DNA from: Phytoseiulus persimilis
Taxonomy: Eukaryota > Arthropoda > Arachnida > Mesostigmata > Phytoseiidae
Length of the DNA stretch: 64,000 nt
NCBI GenBank assembly: GCA_037576195.1
Contig: CM075104.1
Location: 9,244,775 to 9,308,774 of the forward strand
Direction of reading: 5' to 3'
The notes under the pieces are model-generated. The model searched no databases. It worked only from the letters and a program-made list of their open reading frames with translations, and had not been told where the DNA came from. The translations under genes were made by a program, and so were the position numbers. Shown here piece by piece: positions 47,959 through 58,482 of this stretch (position 1 is the stretch's first letter; every line of letters begins with the position of its first letter).

Positions 47959-50900
47959 GCACGATTTTGTAGGCGCGATCGTCTTCCTCCTCGGTATTGG
48001 AGCGTTGTTGCCGTGGAATTTCTTCTTGGTAGCAGATGACGTGAGTGCCAGACACTGACGAAGAACGTACACGAAGTGCCCAAGGCATACAGCCGATCGA
48101 TGGTGCGCAGTATAGGCCGTCAGGCGACATGAAAAAGCACTCACGGCGCATCGGCAGTTGAGCCTGCTCCCATGGTTTGGTCCAATTTTCAAAAATTAGG
48201 CTCCCGTAGTATATTGACATGGGAGACGAAAGCATTTCGCCACGAATCAACACGAAAAGTCTCAGGAAAGGAAGAGGGATCAGTAGAGGTAGTGACGACG
48301 AGAACGAGTGGTTCACTGTGTTCCATATTGAGTTTATTAATTCCCTGTCACAAATATTAGAAATGATATTAGAACTATCGATGCATAAAATTCCTCGCAC
48401 ACAGCGAAGCAATGCAAGACTTCGCAAGACATCTGATGGCTGCACCAGACCACTTGAACCCTCCGGGAAGACTTGAATCGAAAGATTCTTGTCCACCCAC
48501 ATGGAGCGAGGGATCATTTCAGTACCTCTGCTCTCCAAAACCATGAACACGTTGTGGAGAAATCGGGGAACTGTTGAGGCTGGGAGGTTTACGTGCGCCG
48601 AACGTATGGTTCACACACATAGGTCGTGTGGGCTTTTCCATCTCTCACGGCGGGCTTTCTGGTACACTATCGATCGCATTGAAGTTCCCGGGGGCACTTC
48701 GTTACGTTCCTTCTGAATTGACTACAGCAAATCACTAGTACCTCGAGCACATGAGCTCGTTGAGTTTCACATAGGAAGAGATGATGGCACGAACATCCCT
48801 CCGGAATCCGAGCTTCTTCCAGTTCTGGATGCACAGATTCAGGAACGTTTCGAATCCGGAGACCCAGGTCCTCACGCCTCTGCAGTTGACGTTCCGATCC
48901 CACTTGATGGTGGCTTCCAGCGTTCCGATGCTCGCGATGATGTTCTTGAATACGGCAGTCTCCGGACGAGTGAACACCAATCCACGAATCGAGTGGCCCA
49001 TACTCGGGAACACCTTAGTTTTCCTCTTAGCCACCGTGGGAACTCTGGTCGACACGGACAGATGTGAGTGATGTTTTAGTATTGCAGTTTCTTGCTTTCC
49101 AGGACGTTCTCCGCAACGCTGCAAGGGAAGAGTTCGGTCGTATGTAACTTGATGAGCGATACAGCCTGTCCGCTGCCCCAGATTAGCCTCTCCGATGTTC
49201 TTCATGCTTGGAGAGGGACGCGAGCTTACAATGAATAGAGGTGATGGCTTCTGACAGCGCTGATAGAGAATAGCCGAACATGAGTATGACCGCACTGAAA
49301 CTGAGGTCGTCTGCATCCAAAGCTTCGGGTAACTCGCGTGGGCCATCGATGGCCTGAGTCCGGGAAGTTATGATTCGTTCCCAGTCATAGAAATTCCGCG
49401 TGGAGAAAATTGTGAGGGCCATGAGGTTGAGCTTGGAATCGAAGGGATTCCACGGCGCATAAGTGTACGCGATCATGACATGAATCCCGGTGCTCCGACT
49501 GAGGTGCGCATGAGAGAGCTCGTATTGATTCCAGAGATACTCCTTGGGTCGAACCAAGTAAGCCGCGTGCCGATCGTTCTCGAGCCAAAAATCGATGCAT
49601 GCTCTGGGCTCAGAAACAATGTTGAGCTTACGGTCATCGCCTGCTTCCTCAAGAACTTTCAGAAGTCCGAATTTCGTCGAATTATCCCCGGCCCCCGACA
49701 TGTACAGACCGTACTCCGGAACGCAAATTCTGCTGACCAGGCCCTGCTCGAGCGCATTCTGGAGATCATGTTCGCTGTCTATGAGGCTTTCAGCGTAGAC
49801 GTTGAGGCAAGACGTGAGCGTGTTGCGGAACAATGATCCCAAGTAGAATGCGGCTAGGAATAGGAATCCCGCGCTCAATCTCCAGCAAAAGGAGTTTTTC
49901 TCCCTGTGAGGTTGCCCGAGGAGGCTTCCGTAGACATTTGAGAAGGATTTCGACAAGCTACCGGTGATTCTCGAGAAAATGCAGATCTGAACGCATACGT
50001 ACAACCCCGTCGCGGACCAACACCATTTATCGAGCAGGTTCATCATCCCTCTCGCGCCCATGGAATCGAGTTTCAGCTCCCACGAGATGAGCTTCGATTC
50101 GAAGAAGTGGACCGGAGACGTGTGACTTGTATACTCTGCGCTCTCGTAGGTCAGCGGGGAAGGCATCAACGAGAAATCTACAAAACGACGGCGCACTCGG
50201 TTTAGGTCTTGTTTCGCTTGATCTTCATAGGTTTTGGTCTGATCGGTCCGCACGATTTCCAGGGAAGTGAGGTTTAGGAATCGACGGATCGAATCCAAGT
50301 AGGAACTCTCGGTTCTTCGATCAGGCATATCGGCGCAAAATGCGTGGCACACAACCTTCAAGACGTCGCGCGAAAAGTGCTCGATGTCGATGGACGGAGT
50401 CTTCAGTCGGCGGCGCTCGAAGCACTGCAGAAAATCCGATGGAACATCGATCACAGAGCTGTCATAGTTGGTGAAAATAAAGAGGCAGAACGAGAAACGC
50501 GAAAATCCCGAGGGTTTCGGAGGCAGCTCGGAAGACTCCGAACGTAAGATCCACCGACTATGGCTCATCTTCGACCCCCGAGCTTGGAGTTGCTCTTTGT
50601 GCACGACAAAACGTTGACTCTCCTCTATCGATACCAGGACGAGGTTTTTCCTGCGTTGTCGGAAGCCGCTTTCAATCACGTCCAACAGGAGAGCCAGCGT
50701 CGTGAACACCATGACACTGTGCGCGGGACTACACTTCGAAGCGTCAAAACTTTCGTCATGGCCGAAGCGCATCAGAGTGACACTGAACTGCACTCTGTAC
50801 TCATTCAAGAGAGAGCACGTAGAGGACATCGACGGCGGAGATCGTTTGAGCCCATACACAGATGAGGATGTATCACAGATATTTCCTCTCACCCAGCCCT

Positions 50901-53077
50901 CCGGCTGCCCATGGACCATCGGACGTAGTTTTTGACATGTTGCCGCCCACCTGTGAATGTGATATTTTCGATCGAGAGAAAGAGCCATGAAGTCCAATCG
51001 ATGGAGACGCCTTCTCCCAACACGGAGAGACAGCGAATCAGACGAATATTGAGACTCAATGCGTGTCAGCATTGTGTTCCGAGGTTCTATTACGTGATCA
51101 ATCGAAGTCTGGGAATCATCTCTATTTCACGGTGTTGCCGGATTGTTGACTGTAGTCAGCCGTTATTAGGAGTTCCGGACTGGGCTGATGGCACGGACGA
51201 TTTCGATTTCCGCGGAAGCGACTTCATCACACGATTGTCACGAAGACCTCTCGCAGTCGACAATCAGAATGAGCGACCCGTGAGGGAACTACCTGAGCGA
51301 AATCGATCACTGACATTGAACCACGATCATTCGAAGTTGAGACGCCCCATCAATGTCGAACGAAAGAAGAAGCTCCCCAGGAGAACTCATCACTGCCGTT
51401 CCGTAAATCCATCATGCAAACTTTCAGATCAGGTGGAGTTTCTGGCAGCTGTCTTGGTCGTAGTCGTTCTCCTCAATTGTGAGCGTCGTCGCAAAGCATC
51501 TCAATAGACCAATGATGTCCTTCCTGACCGACCCACAAATAATCTCACAGACAACTACTCGTAGGCTTCTCCGGAATTCTCCAGAGTGGGGCGTCGGGCG
51601 CCGTGGCATTTCTACCACAACACTACATGAGCCTGCAGGCGATCGGGCTGAGTGTGGCCGGTGTCGTGGCCTCCGTTGCGCAACTGATAACTCTCGCACT
51701 GGAATTCAACCCCTCTAAGACCGCCCTGTGCTTCTTCGCCTTCGGGACTGCCATCAGCGTCTGCACTCAAATAGGATTCCGGAAACTCAAGCAAAATGCA
51801 AGTCTCTCTTTTTGAGCGCTTCCAGCAAACACCGGAATGGAAATGCGTCGTGAGCTCGGCCAGTCGGAGTGAATTTGAAGGTGTTCGCTGCCCTCGGAAA
51901 TCGTAGCCGTATCGTGCTGAGATTCCTCGCCCTTGCTGTTCGTGCACCGTGACGTCGTTCAATGTGGTTGGATGAAATGAAGATCCTTGGATACAGTAAT
52001 TCAACATGAGTGCAGCTACTCCAGAGGCGGCTTGGTTTCTTTTTTTCGTTTCCCGTAATTTGGAGCTGTGTTTTCGATCCTCGACCGGGCCCACCCAACC
52101 TCACAATGACGTCTTCGGAATCATTTGGATCGACTTTTGATTACAGGCATTCTACAATTACTACGTTCCCTCCGAATCGAGGAATGTCACCAGGGAGACA
52201 GCACGTCGAGAAAAAACGATACCGTTCATGCAGATTCTCCTCGATGTGAGTTCGATCTTCGAGACTGTTATCAGACTCATGAACTCGATAGGTACATGGA
52301 GTAGAGAAGCTACCGTAAACTATATCAGGTTCGGCGTTTCAGGGCTGGCCTCACTACCTGGCCATGTTTTTAACTCTGTTTGTCACCCTTCTCTGCTACC
52401 CCACCCTCACTGGACTGATTCGACCGCTCAACAGAGCTCCGTCTCGGATCTTTGTTCCTTCTGTCTGTTTCCTGACATTCAATGTTGCGGATTGTCTTGG
52501 ACGCGTTTTGGCCTACCGTTTCACTTTGGCAAGTATCCAAAAGGAGATCGAGGTGTCAGAAGTCCCAGAGTTTCCCGGCGGTCCCGAGATCGTCCAAACT
52601 GTCACAGCACTCGATCACTATAGCTCGACATCACATCGTAGAAACAGAATGGCTGCCCATGAAGATGTTGAATCTTCCAGCCGGCCTCATGCCGCTCCCA
52701 TGTGCTGGGCCTAGCGCTAGCCAGGACTCTGTTCATCGCTCTGTTCATTTGGTGTAATGTTGCGCCAGACAATCGGGTCCTGACGAAAGTCTTACTTCCT
52801 TATGAGTGGAATTTCATCTTCATCATGCTGGCATTCGGTACAACTAACGGTTATCTTATTGCCGTTACAATGACTCAAGCCCCCAAGTAAGATTCTTGAG
52901 GTTTCCCGATCAGCAAGAGCTCCATCCTTCCTATTTGTCATTCGACGCTTCCTCACGTTCCACAGATCTACATCACCTCAGCACCAAGAGGTTGCAGGTT
53001 CGATGATCATTTTCTTCGATGGTATCGGAATTTTTTTCGGCTCGATGTGCTCATATTTGATCCTCAAATTGTTGTGA
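47959..53077 (+). CDS. Equilibrative nucleoside transporter (ENT/SLC29), gene A
   Basis: Multi-pass membrane carrier for facilitated nucleoside uptake. Eight exons seen: 47959-48040 (first helix, LLPWNFFLVADD), 48823-49063 (FWMHRFRNVS, the YWxxKFRN block), 51428-51478, 51565-51797 (LPQHYMSLQAIGLSVAG), 52147-52245, 52343-52528 (FNVADCLGRVLAYRF), 52681-52886 (ARTLFIALFIWCNV, TTNGYLIAVTMTQAPK) and 52966-53077 (QHQEVAGSM, stop). All phases agree. The donors after 51797 and 52528 read GCAAGT, so two introns appear to be GC-AG. The first coding exon is missing from my model. Exon lengths of 82, 51, 233, 206 and 112 bp are identical in ENT B on the opposite strand. The 2.4-kb second intron contains an antisense ionotropic-receptor-like gene. 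Confidence 0.88.
49183..51072 (-). CDS. Ionotropic-receptor-like chemoreceptor, intronless, nested in ENT A
   Basis: A single open frame of 629 codons from a true ATG at 51072 to a stop at 49183. Diverged member of the ionotropic glutamate receptor / arthropod IR class. Supporting features: a putative ligand-binding half before residue 330 (VRRRFVDFSLMPSPLTYES resembles the VDFAI...T block), a first helix near LYVCVQICIFSRI, then WRLSAGFLFLAAFYLGSLF, which fits the M3 helix with its preceding W-R, followed by LTSCLNVYAESLIDSEHDLQ (start of the second ligand half), and a final helix SFSAVILMFGYSLSALSEAI. It lacks an obvious amino-terminal signal peptide and the intact glutamate-binding Arg/Thr/Asp set, as in most divergent IRs. 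It lies wholly inside ENT A intron 2, antisense. Expected role is chemosensory ion channel; weak similarity keeps this tentative. Confidence 0.6.
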   Translation of the reverse strand: MLTRIESQYSSDSLSLRVGRRRLHRLDFMALSLDRKYHIHRWAATCQKLRPMVHGQPEGWVRGNICDTSSSVYGLKRSPPSMSSTCSLLNEYRVQFSVTLMRFGHDESFDASKCSPAHSVMVFTTLALLLDVIESGFRQRRKNLVLVSIEESQRFVVHKEQLQARGSKMSHSRWILRSESSELPPKPSGFSRFSFCLFIFTNYDSSVIDVPSDFLQCFERRRLKTPSIDIEHFSRDVLKVVCHAFCADMPDRRTESSYLDSIRRFLNLTSLEIVRTDQTKTYEDQAKQDLNRVRRRFVDFSLMPSPLTYESAEYTSHTSPVHFFESKLISWELKLDSMGARGMMNLLDKWCWSATGLYVCVQICIFSRITGSLSKSFSNVYGSLLGQPHREKNSFCWRLSAGFLFLAAFYLGSLFRNTLTSCLNVYAESLIDSEHDLQNALEQGLVSRICVPEYGLYMSGAGDNSTKFGLLKVLEEAGDDRKLNIVSEPRACIDFWLENDRHAAYLVRPKEYLWNQYELSHAHLSRSTGIHVMIAYTYAPWNPFDSKLNLMALTIFSTRNFYDWERIITSRTQAIDGPRELPEALDADDLSFSAVILMFGYSLSALSEAITSIHCKLASLSKHEEHRRG

Positions 53078-53235
53078 TGCAGTTCTACTTCCAAGCCAGG
53101 AATCTTAATGAAAATCATGTGTGGATCTACGAAGTCCGGGCATTCATCATTTTATATCGGCCATTAACCCCTACCGGGAGATGAGAACTGAGTCTCTTAT
53201 GGCTGACTTCTCCGGTTCCCATGTCAATAAGCTTG

Positions 53236-53279
53236 ATTCATCAATCTATCCATGGATTGATGGATGATGATTGATGAAT
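53236..53279. repeat. Palindromic repeat between the two ENT 3' ends
   Basis: ATTCATCAATC...ATCCATGG folds on CCATGG...GATTGATGAAT around the centre at 53250-53255. It is related to 10150-10215. It sits in the 475-bp gap separating the convergent ENT stop codons. Confidence 0.6.
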
Positions 53280-53551
53280 GATCCCTTCTCGGCTCTAATC
53301 ATGACATTCGAGCCGGGAATCGGTGGAGAATTGGTTTTTCCGATATTTCAGTGGGGAAAGTCGAGAAGAAATGATCCAGCGGTGGTCTCGAGTCGCAGAC
53401 TCAGCTTTTTATTTACAAGGATACGAATGTAGTTTACATATATTAGAGTTATCTGATTGAACAACCCGAGTCGGGCTGGTTCTTGGATGTTTTCCTGACG
53501 CATCGGACGGTCGAGCTAGGGTTCTCCTGCTCCGAAGCACTCGGAAAGCGC

Positions 53552-56391
53552 TCAGAGCAACCAGACCACACCATACGAAAGAACGGACCCTATAGCGCTT
53601 CCTGCGCCGGCGAACCAAGATGCAATCCCAGCAGAGACTTCTTGCAGCTCCACCGTAACGGTCCTGAAAAGAAACACAACACGTGGCTCGTATTTCCTAT
53701 GTTCTCCACTTATTCTACATGCTCCCATCCTGCGGAGGATACATTGGCTCCCGGGGCCGGATCCGTGACAAAGAATCGTACTTTGGTGCATATACGAATG
53801 CCGCGTTAATCAGATATCCGTTTGTGGCTCCCAATATGAGTATGAGAACGACGAACGCTGCGTCACTGGGCAGGAGTATCGAAGTGTGAATTCGATTCGC
53901 GGGAGCTATATTACAGACGAGGAGAAGTGGCACCAGGAACATCCTGAGGGCACACAACTGGAGCAGCAAACTCGTACGAGCGGCATTCTGAAACAATGAA
54001 TAGCGTTTTTCGAAGCCATTAAGGGCAAACTCGATGTCGTGCAATACTAGAGCAGAGCGGATGAGATAAATATTGGAGGAACTCACCATGGGGAATTTTT
54101 CAAAAATACAGCGACCAGCGCAATCGGCGGCGTTGAAAACCGTGAAGCACGCCAAGGGAATGAATAGCTCGACTGTGGGAAGTCCTCAAACTTTGAGACT
54201 CAGCGGCGAGCAGCCGGAGGGCGATTTCGTCATTGAACAATTCAGACACTCACCCGAAAGTTTGGATCCGGAGGAGGCACCGGTGGAAACCGCCTGCACG
54301 GTCAGCGAGGGGAAAACCGAGATGGTGACTAGGTAGACCAAGAAACTACTGAGGTGATACTGCCAGCCCTGGAATTCACAACATCGGTCTATTTCTGAGA
54401 AGTCGTTCCCTGCCCTCTCGGATTCGTTCTCGAGACCCGATCCCTCGTCACAAGCCGAAACAACCAAGACTTTGAACATGAAAGCGAAGGAAACAGGGTC
54501 TTTCGACGCTTCAAGAAACCGGTCGCGAGCGGACAAGAACGAATGAGTTCACTGGGATCCGAAAGCGAGTCTCGGTTCGAGCTTTCAGATAAGAACATGA
54601 TGTTCCTACCTTCTGGAATACGTCCCAGTACGGCACGCTCTGCTCCCTGAACGCAAACGACAGGCTGCTGTCAGCGAGTGCCGTATAGTGCTTGAAAAAC
54701 TCCTGTAAATGGACGAATCGATGTCGCGTTCATTCCGGTGGAACACGAGAGCGAAAAGAAACATCGTAGTCTGAGATAAAAACTTGAAGAGCTCGACCAA
54801 GTGACCAACCGTTCCCCGCATGGCAATGTATGAAGCTAATGTTAATGAGAGCATGAGCGTCGCCGCACTGAAATAGATGAAGGCCGTGTCCTGGAAACCC
54901 AAGTTCAGGAGTATGCAGCAGACCTGTGTTGCGCAGCAGATCAACCCCCCCACGGCTTGCCCGAGAGAACAGCACGCCATGAAACGAGATGGGAGGTAAC
55001 CACACACGCCCATGGAAGCGCCCATGATGAACCCAACGAGCACTGTGGAGACCGAATCAGTGTGACGGCAAGTCGTTAGAAAAATTCTGCCGTGTGACAT
55101 ACACCCAGGTATCCGCTTTGAGTCCATTATGATGAAAACCCACCATTGATGAGAGCTACGATCAGCAACGACAGCACTAGGAAGAGCCTCTGCCCTGGAA
55201 AAATCGATGTTGGGTTCAAGCTGGATGGCTGACGACTAGAGTTCTTCTCAGTTTAGGTTTTGATGATTCGGCCGTGTGAATCCCATTGGGAACGGAGCAT
55301 GCTCAACGGCGAAAGCGAATATCGGTCAAGGACAGGACTTCTCGAGTCGGGGAGCGGAGGAAACGAATCGAATTCGACCACTGGAGCAATGGAAGAAAAT
55401 CCCGATTGCCTGACGGCACCTCCTCCTCCTAAACTTCTGATCTCGTTTTTTGCTTGGAGTATTGAGAAACAGTTTTCCACGAATCCTTCAAAACGACCAC
55501 GGAGAATCTGCGGACAGTTGCTGCGCAAAAACATTCATCAATGAACGGAATACTAAAGAATGAAGGGGATCGCGTTCGTTGGCGGAGAAATCTCGTTTCC
55601 GAATGACTGGCGCCGAATCATCCTAGGCTTCTCGGGTTGAGCCGACGTTCTAGAACTGAACGGTGACCACGAGTGGCTCGTCGCATTGTCTGGACTCTCC
55701 AGTATCGCCGCTAAACGGAGAGCCGAGGGTGAGCGGGCTGCGGTCGAAACACGAAGCCCAGGAACAGCCAGAGCGATCGAATTCGGAGCGTAACCGTGGA
55801 GCTCAAAGCGAATGTAGTACTTACAATTATCTGTATTCAGTTCTACGAGGCTCGTTGTCACCGCGAACAACGTGATCGTCATAATCAGGGGATATACGAT
55901 TCTGAAAGGATTGAACCCTCGATGTTTCAACTCGAGCGCCGCGTGGACCACACGGATTTCGAATCGATCCTCTAGATTTCCGATGAGGTCAGCTCCGGGA
56001 TCAATTTGGATTGTCTGAAGCTCACCTTGTGTTGCTGGAAACTCGTTTGCTGATCAGAGTATTCAAGCCCAAGAACACGATGAAGACTGTGTTCGACGTG
56101 ATGGAGAGATACGCTCCGAAGAATAATTGCGTTTCGTTGCGTTTCTGATCGGGTGAATACGGAGAGCTGGTGTTTCTGAATTTGAACATCCAGTACTGCG
56201 GAAACGAGAAACAAGCGGTTTTCAGTGACACCTCGATGGCTCTGCTCCTCAAGCTGTAATTTGAGTTGTGTTGATAAAATTGTGTTTGGATAAATCTTCG
56301 GATATTTACGTCGTTTGCGTTCATGAAGAAATTCCATGGTAGGAGCGAAGCGACTCCGAGCAGGAAGAGAGCTCCGAGAGTGATGTTGCCC
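53552..56391 (-). CDS. Equilibrative nucleoside transporter (ENT/SLC29), gene B
   Basis: Second ENT gene, converging on ENT A. Ten exons seen: 56310-56391 (LLGVASLLPWNFFMNAND), 56026-56195 (YWMFKFRNTS), 55825-55901 (FAVTTSLVELNTDN), 55144-55194 (LFLVLSLLIVALIN), 54810-55042 (SMGVCGYLPSRFMACC, LGQAVGG), 54610-54702 (EFFKHY, PYWDVFQK), 54254-54368 (WQYHLSSFLVYLVTISVFPS), 54087-54172 (FTVFNAADCAGR), 53782-53987 (LRMFLVPLLLVCNI, GATNGYLINAAFVYAPK) and 53552-53663 (LQEVSAGI, stop). All are GT-AG and in phase. An upstream ATG frame at 56569 may belong to the N-terminus, but I find no donor of the needed phase, so the start is open. Relative to ENT A it has extra introns after the second and seventh exons. 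Confidence 0.9.
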
Positions 56392-56574
56392 CTGGAAAAC
56401 ACGTAGGCCAAGACGAATCGTTGTAGATCGATAGTAGCTGATTATTGTTCCGAGTTAGCGGTTCTATCTGACCCTTAGCAAGGTCCACTCCGTAAAACAC
56501 CCCGGAATCTCCACTGATGCATTCGTGACCTGTTGTCAGCCTCGGGGTTTCTACGAGCGCTCGTGACATCTTTC

Positions 56575-58480
56575 AATCATTGGCGACTCGCTCCACAGAG
56601 AGTGTACATAGCTTCGTTGACTCTTAGCAAGAGGGAAGCCAACGGAGCGATATGCTGGTGGCAATTCTTCAGAATCGAACACAGAACACGGATTCCGTGG
56701 CTCCGATACCAAGGTCTGAATGTCGAAGTTGACAGATCATTCGATGATATAGCGCTTACCGGTCTCGGGGCAGAGGTTGCTCCATTCCGAAGAGGTGTCG
56801 AAAGTTTTTCCTAGAAAGGTCAGCGCCTTGTCGTCAGTTCAGCTCTCCTCCACTCTCCATGCCCTCGGCGCGTCGTTCGTAAAACGAGCGACTCCATCAA
56901 AGACTCCATTTACCACGATGACAATCATCAGCGAGAGCGCTCCAATCACTTGGCGGCACCGAACGCTCGTACGGAGCCACAAATCGAGCAAAACATTGAA
57001 GCGAGGTGGAAAGCGTGCGCGGCATCGGAAATCATCCTTTGGTTTTGCCACAGCTCAACAGCCGATTGACAGCTTTGCATTGCTGCATGGAACGAGATCG
57101 AACAGGGGGAACAGCTGACTTTGTTTACATCTGGTGGAGCGGCGAGGGCAGGTAAACCCCGCCCCTGCTTTGGCACGTGAAATTTTCTCAAGACAAAGGG
57201 TCACCGGTGGAGAGCTTGGCTGTGGAGCGCTGCAGTCAACCACCCAACTTGGCTCACAGCGGTGAGGTCCGTTTCGATCTTTGATCTCGCGCAGCTGCTC
57301 TCGATTTCCTACTGTTGACCGGGGGGCTATGAGGTGGCAAGCAGTCGATTGTCCAAGCCCGCGTGGATGGAGACCATCGGGTTTAGAGAAGAAAGTCTCC
57401 CACGAGGGAAAGCACTCGCAATTTATTACGCGCTCCTGATGCGACAGTTAGTGGACCTCTCTGCTTTGCGATCAGCCGGCTTCGAGGTACCACAGATTCC
57501 GTTCGCAAAGCTCACGGATCAGCTTATCCGCGACTTGAGCTGGCCTGTATCGAAATTGAATAGCACTCCATCGCGTTCATGGAAACATCATGACACTCGG
57601 TATCGGAAATTCCCCAGATAAGACACTCCTCTGAATAAACCCTCGTACTAGACAAAAGCCGAAGCACTCCGCTAATGCCATTGCCGTCATTTCCCCGCAT
57701 TGTCCTACGGAAGCAGGAATTCAACCATGTATTGAGTAATGATCGAAACCATAGATCGGGATTGTTCGAAACTCTCTGGGAGGATACTCCATGTGACCCT
57801 GTGGCGGAGCGAAGAAGAGGGTCAGCAAGAGAGGCTCCACGGCGAGCGTTGGAAAAGGCTTGCATGATACCATGGCTTGAATACGGGTCCTCGGAAGAAT
57901 TCAACTCAATAATTCTGTGAGACTCTAATCTTCCAACGTACCATGATAAGGATGACCAGTCGGGAACGGTCTTAAGAAACATGGGCCGCACATTTCGTGA
58001 TGCGGGAAAAGGTGAACAGTTCAGATACCTGCAGCTGGCGACCATTACTCTGGCTAATAAATCTGATTATCTAATCTATAATTTACGACAATCCGTTCTT
58101 CCACCGCTCCATGTTTTATTGAACGTTCGCAACGATTGATACGAAGCTCGTCCAACTTGATTGAAGTTCTCCGTGGGCATTCTCATATCTGGCTGGTTCG
58201 CAGTTCGCATGGTGGAACCGGCGTCCAATGAGCTTTGGGAGCTCGGCGCGATCCGCAGCAAACCCTCCGTATACAGCATGCTAGGCAGCACAGGAAGCTC
58301 ATTGCGATAAGCACCAGAGACAAGAACGCCGCGTATAGTCATAATGTCGGAGGGACGTAGTCTCTGTGAGAAGGGAGACGAGAACGGGAACGCGTGCTTT
58401 TACATCGATCATAATTTAAGGAGATGGAGTCATCGTTCAAGTGGATAATTACAATTATCTGTCAGAAGAGAACCGAACCA
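56575..58480. other. No recognised gene
   Basis: The 5' flank of ENT B, expected to hold its first exon and promoter. Minus frame 56839-57051 has one hydrophobic run (IGALSLMIVIVVNG) discussed under rejected items. Frames at 57334-57621 (plus) and 57524-58045 (minus) overlap and match nothing I know. Confidence 0.4.
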
Positions 58481-58482
58481 GC

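Noticed and set aside
56839-57051. Minus frame with hydrophobic IGALSLMIVIVVNG, like one ENT helix exon
   Set aside because: It lacks the other ENT blocks nearby, and ENT B already has its own version of this helix at 55144-55194.
58076-58342. Possible membrane-spanning last exon for the AA15-like gene (AAFLSLVLIAMSFLCC in one frame)
   Set aside because: The frame is closed by a stop just upstream with no acceptor between, and the gene already has an in-frame stop at 58483.
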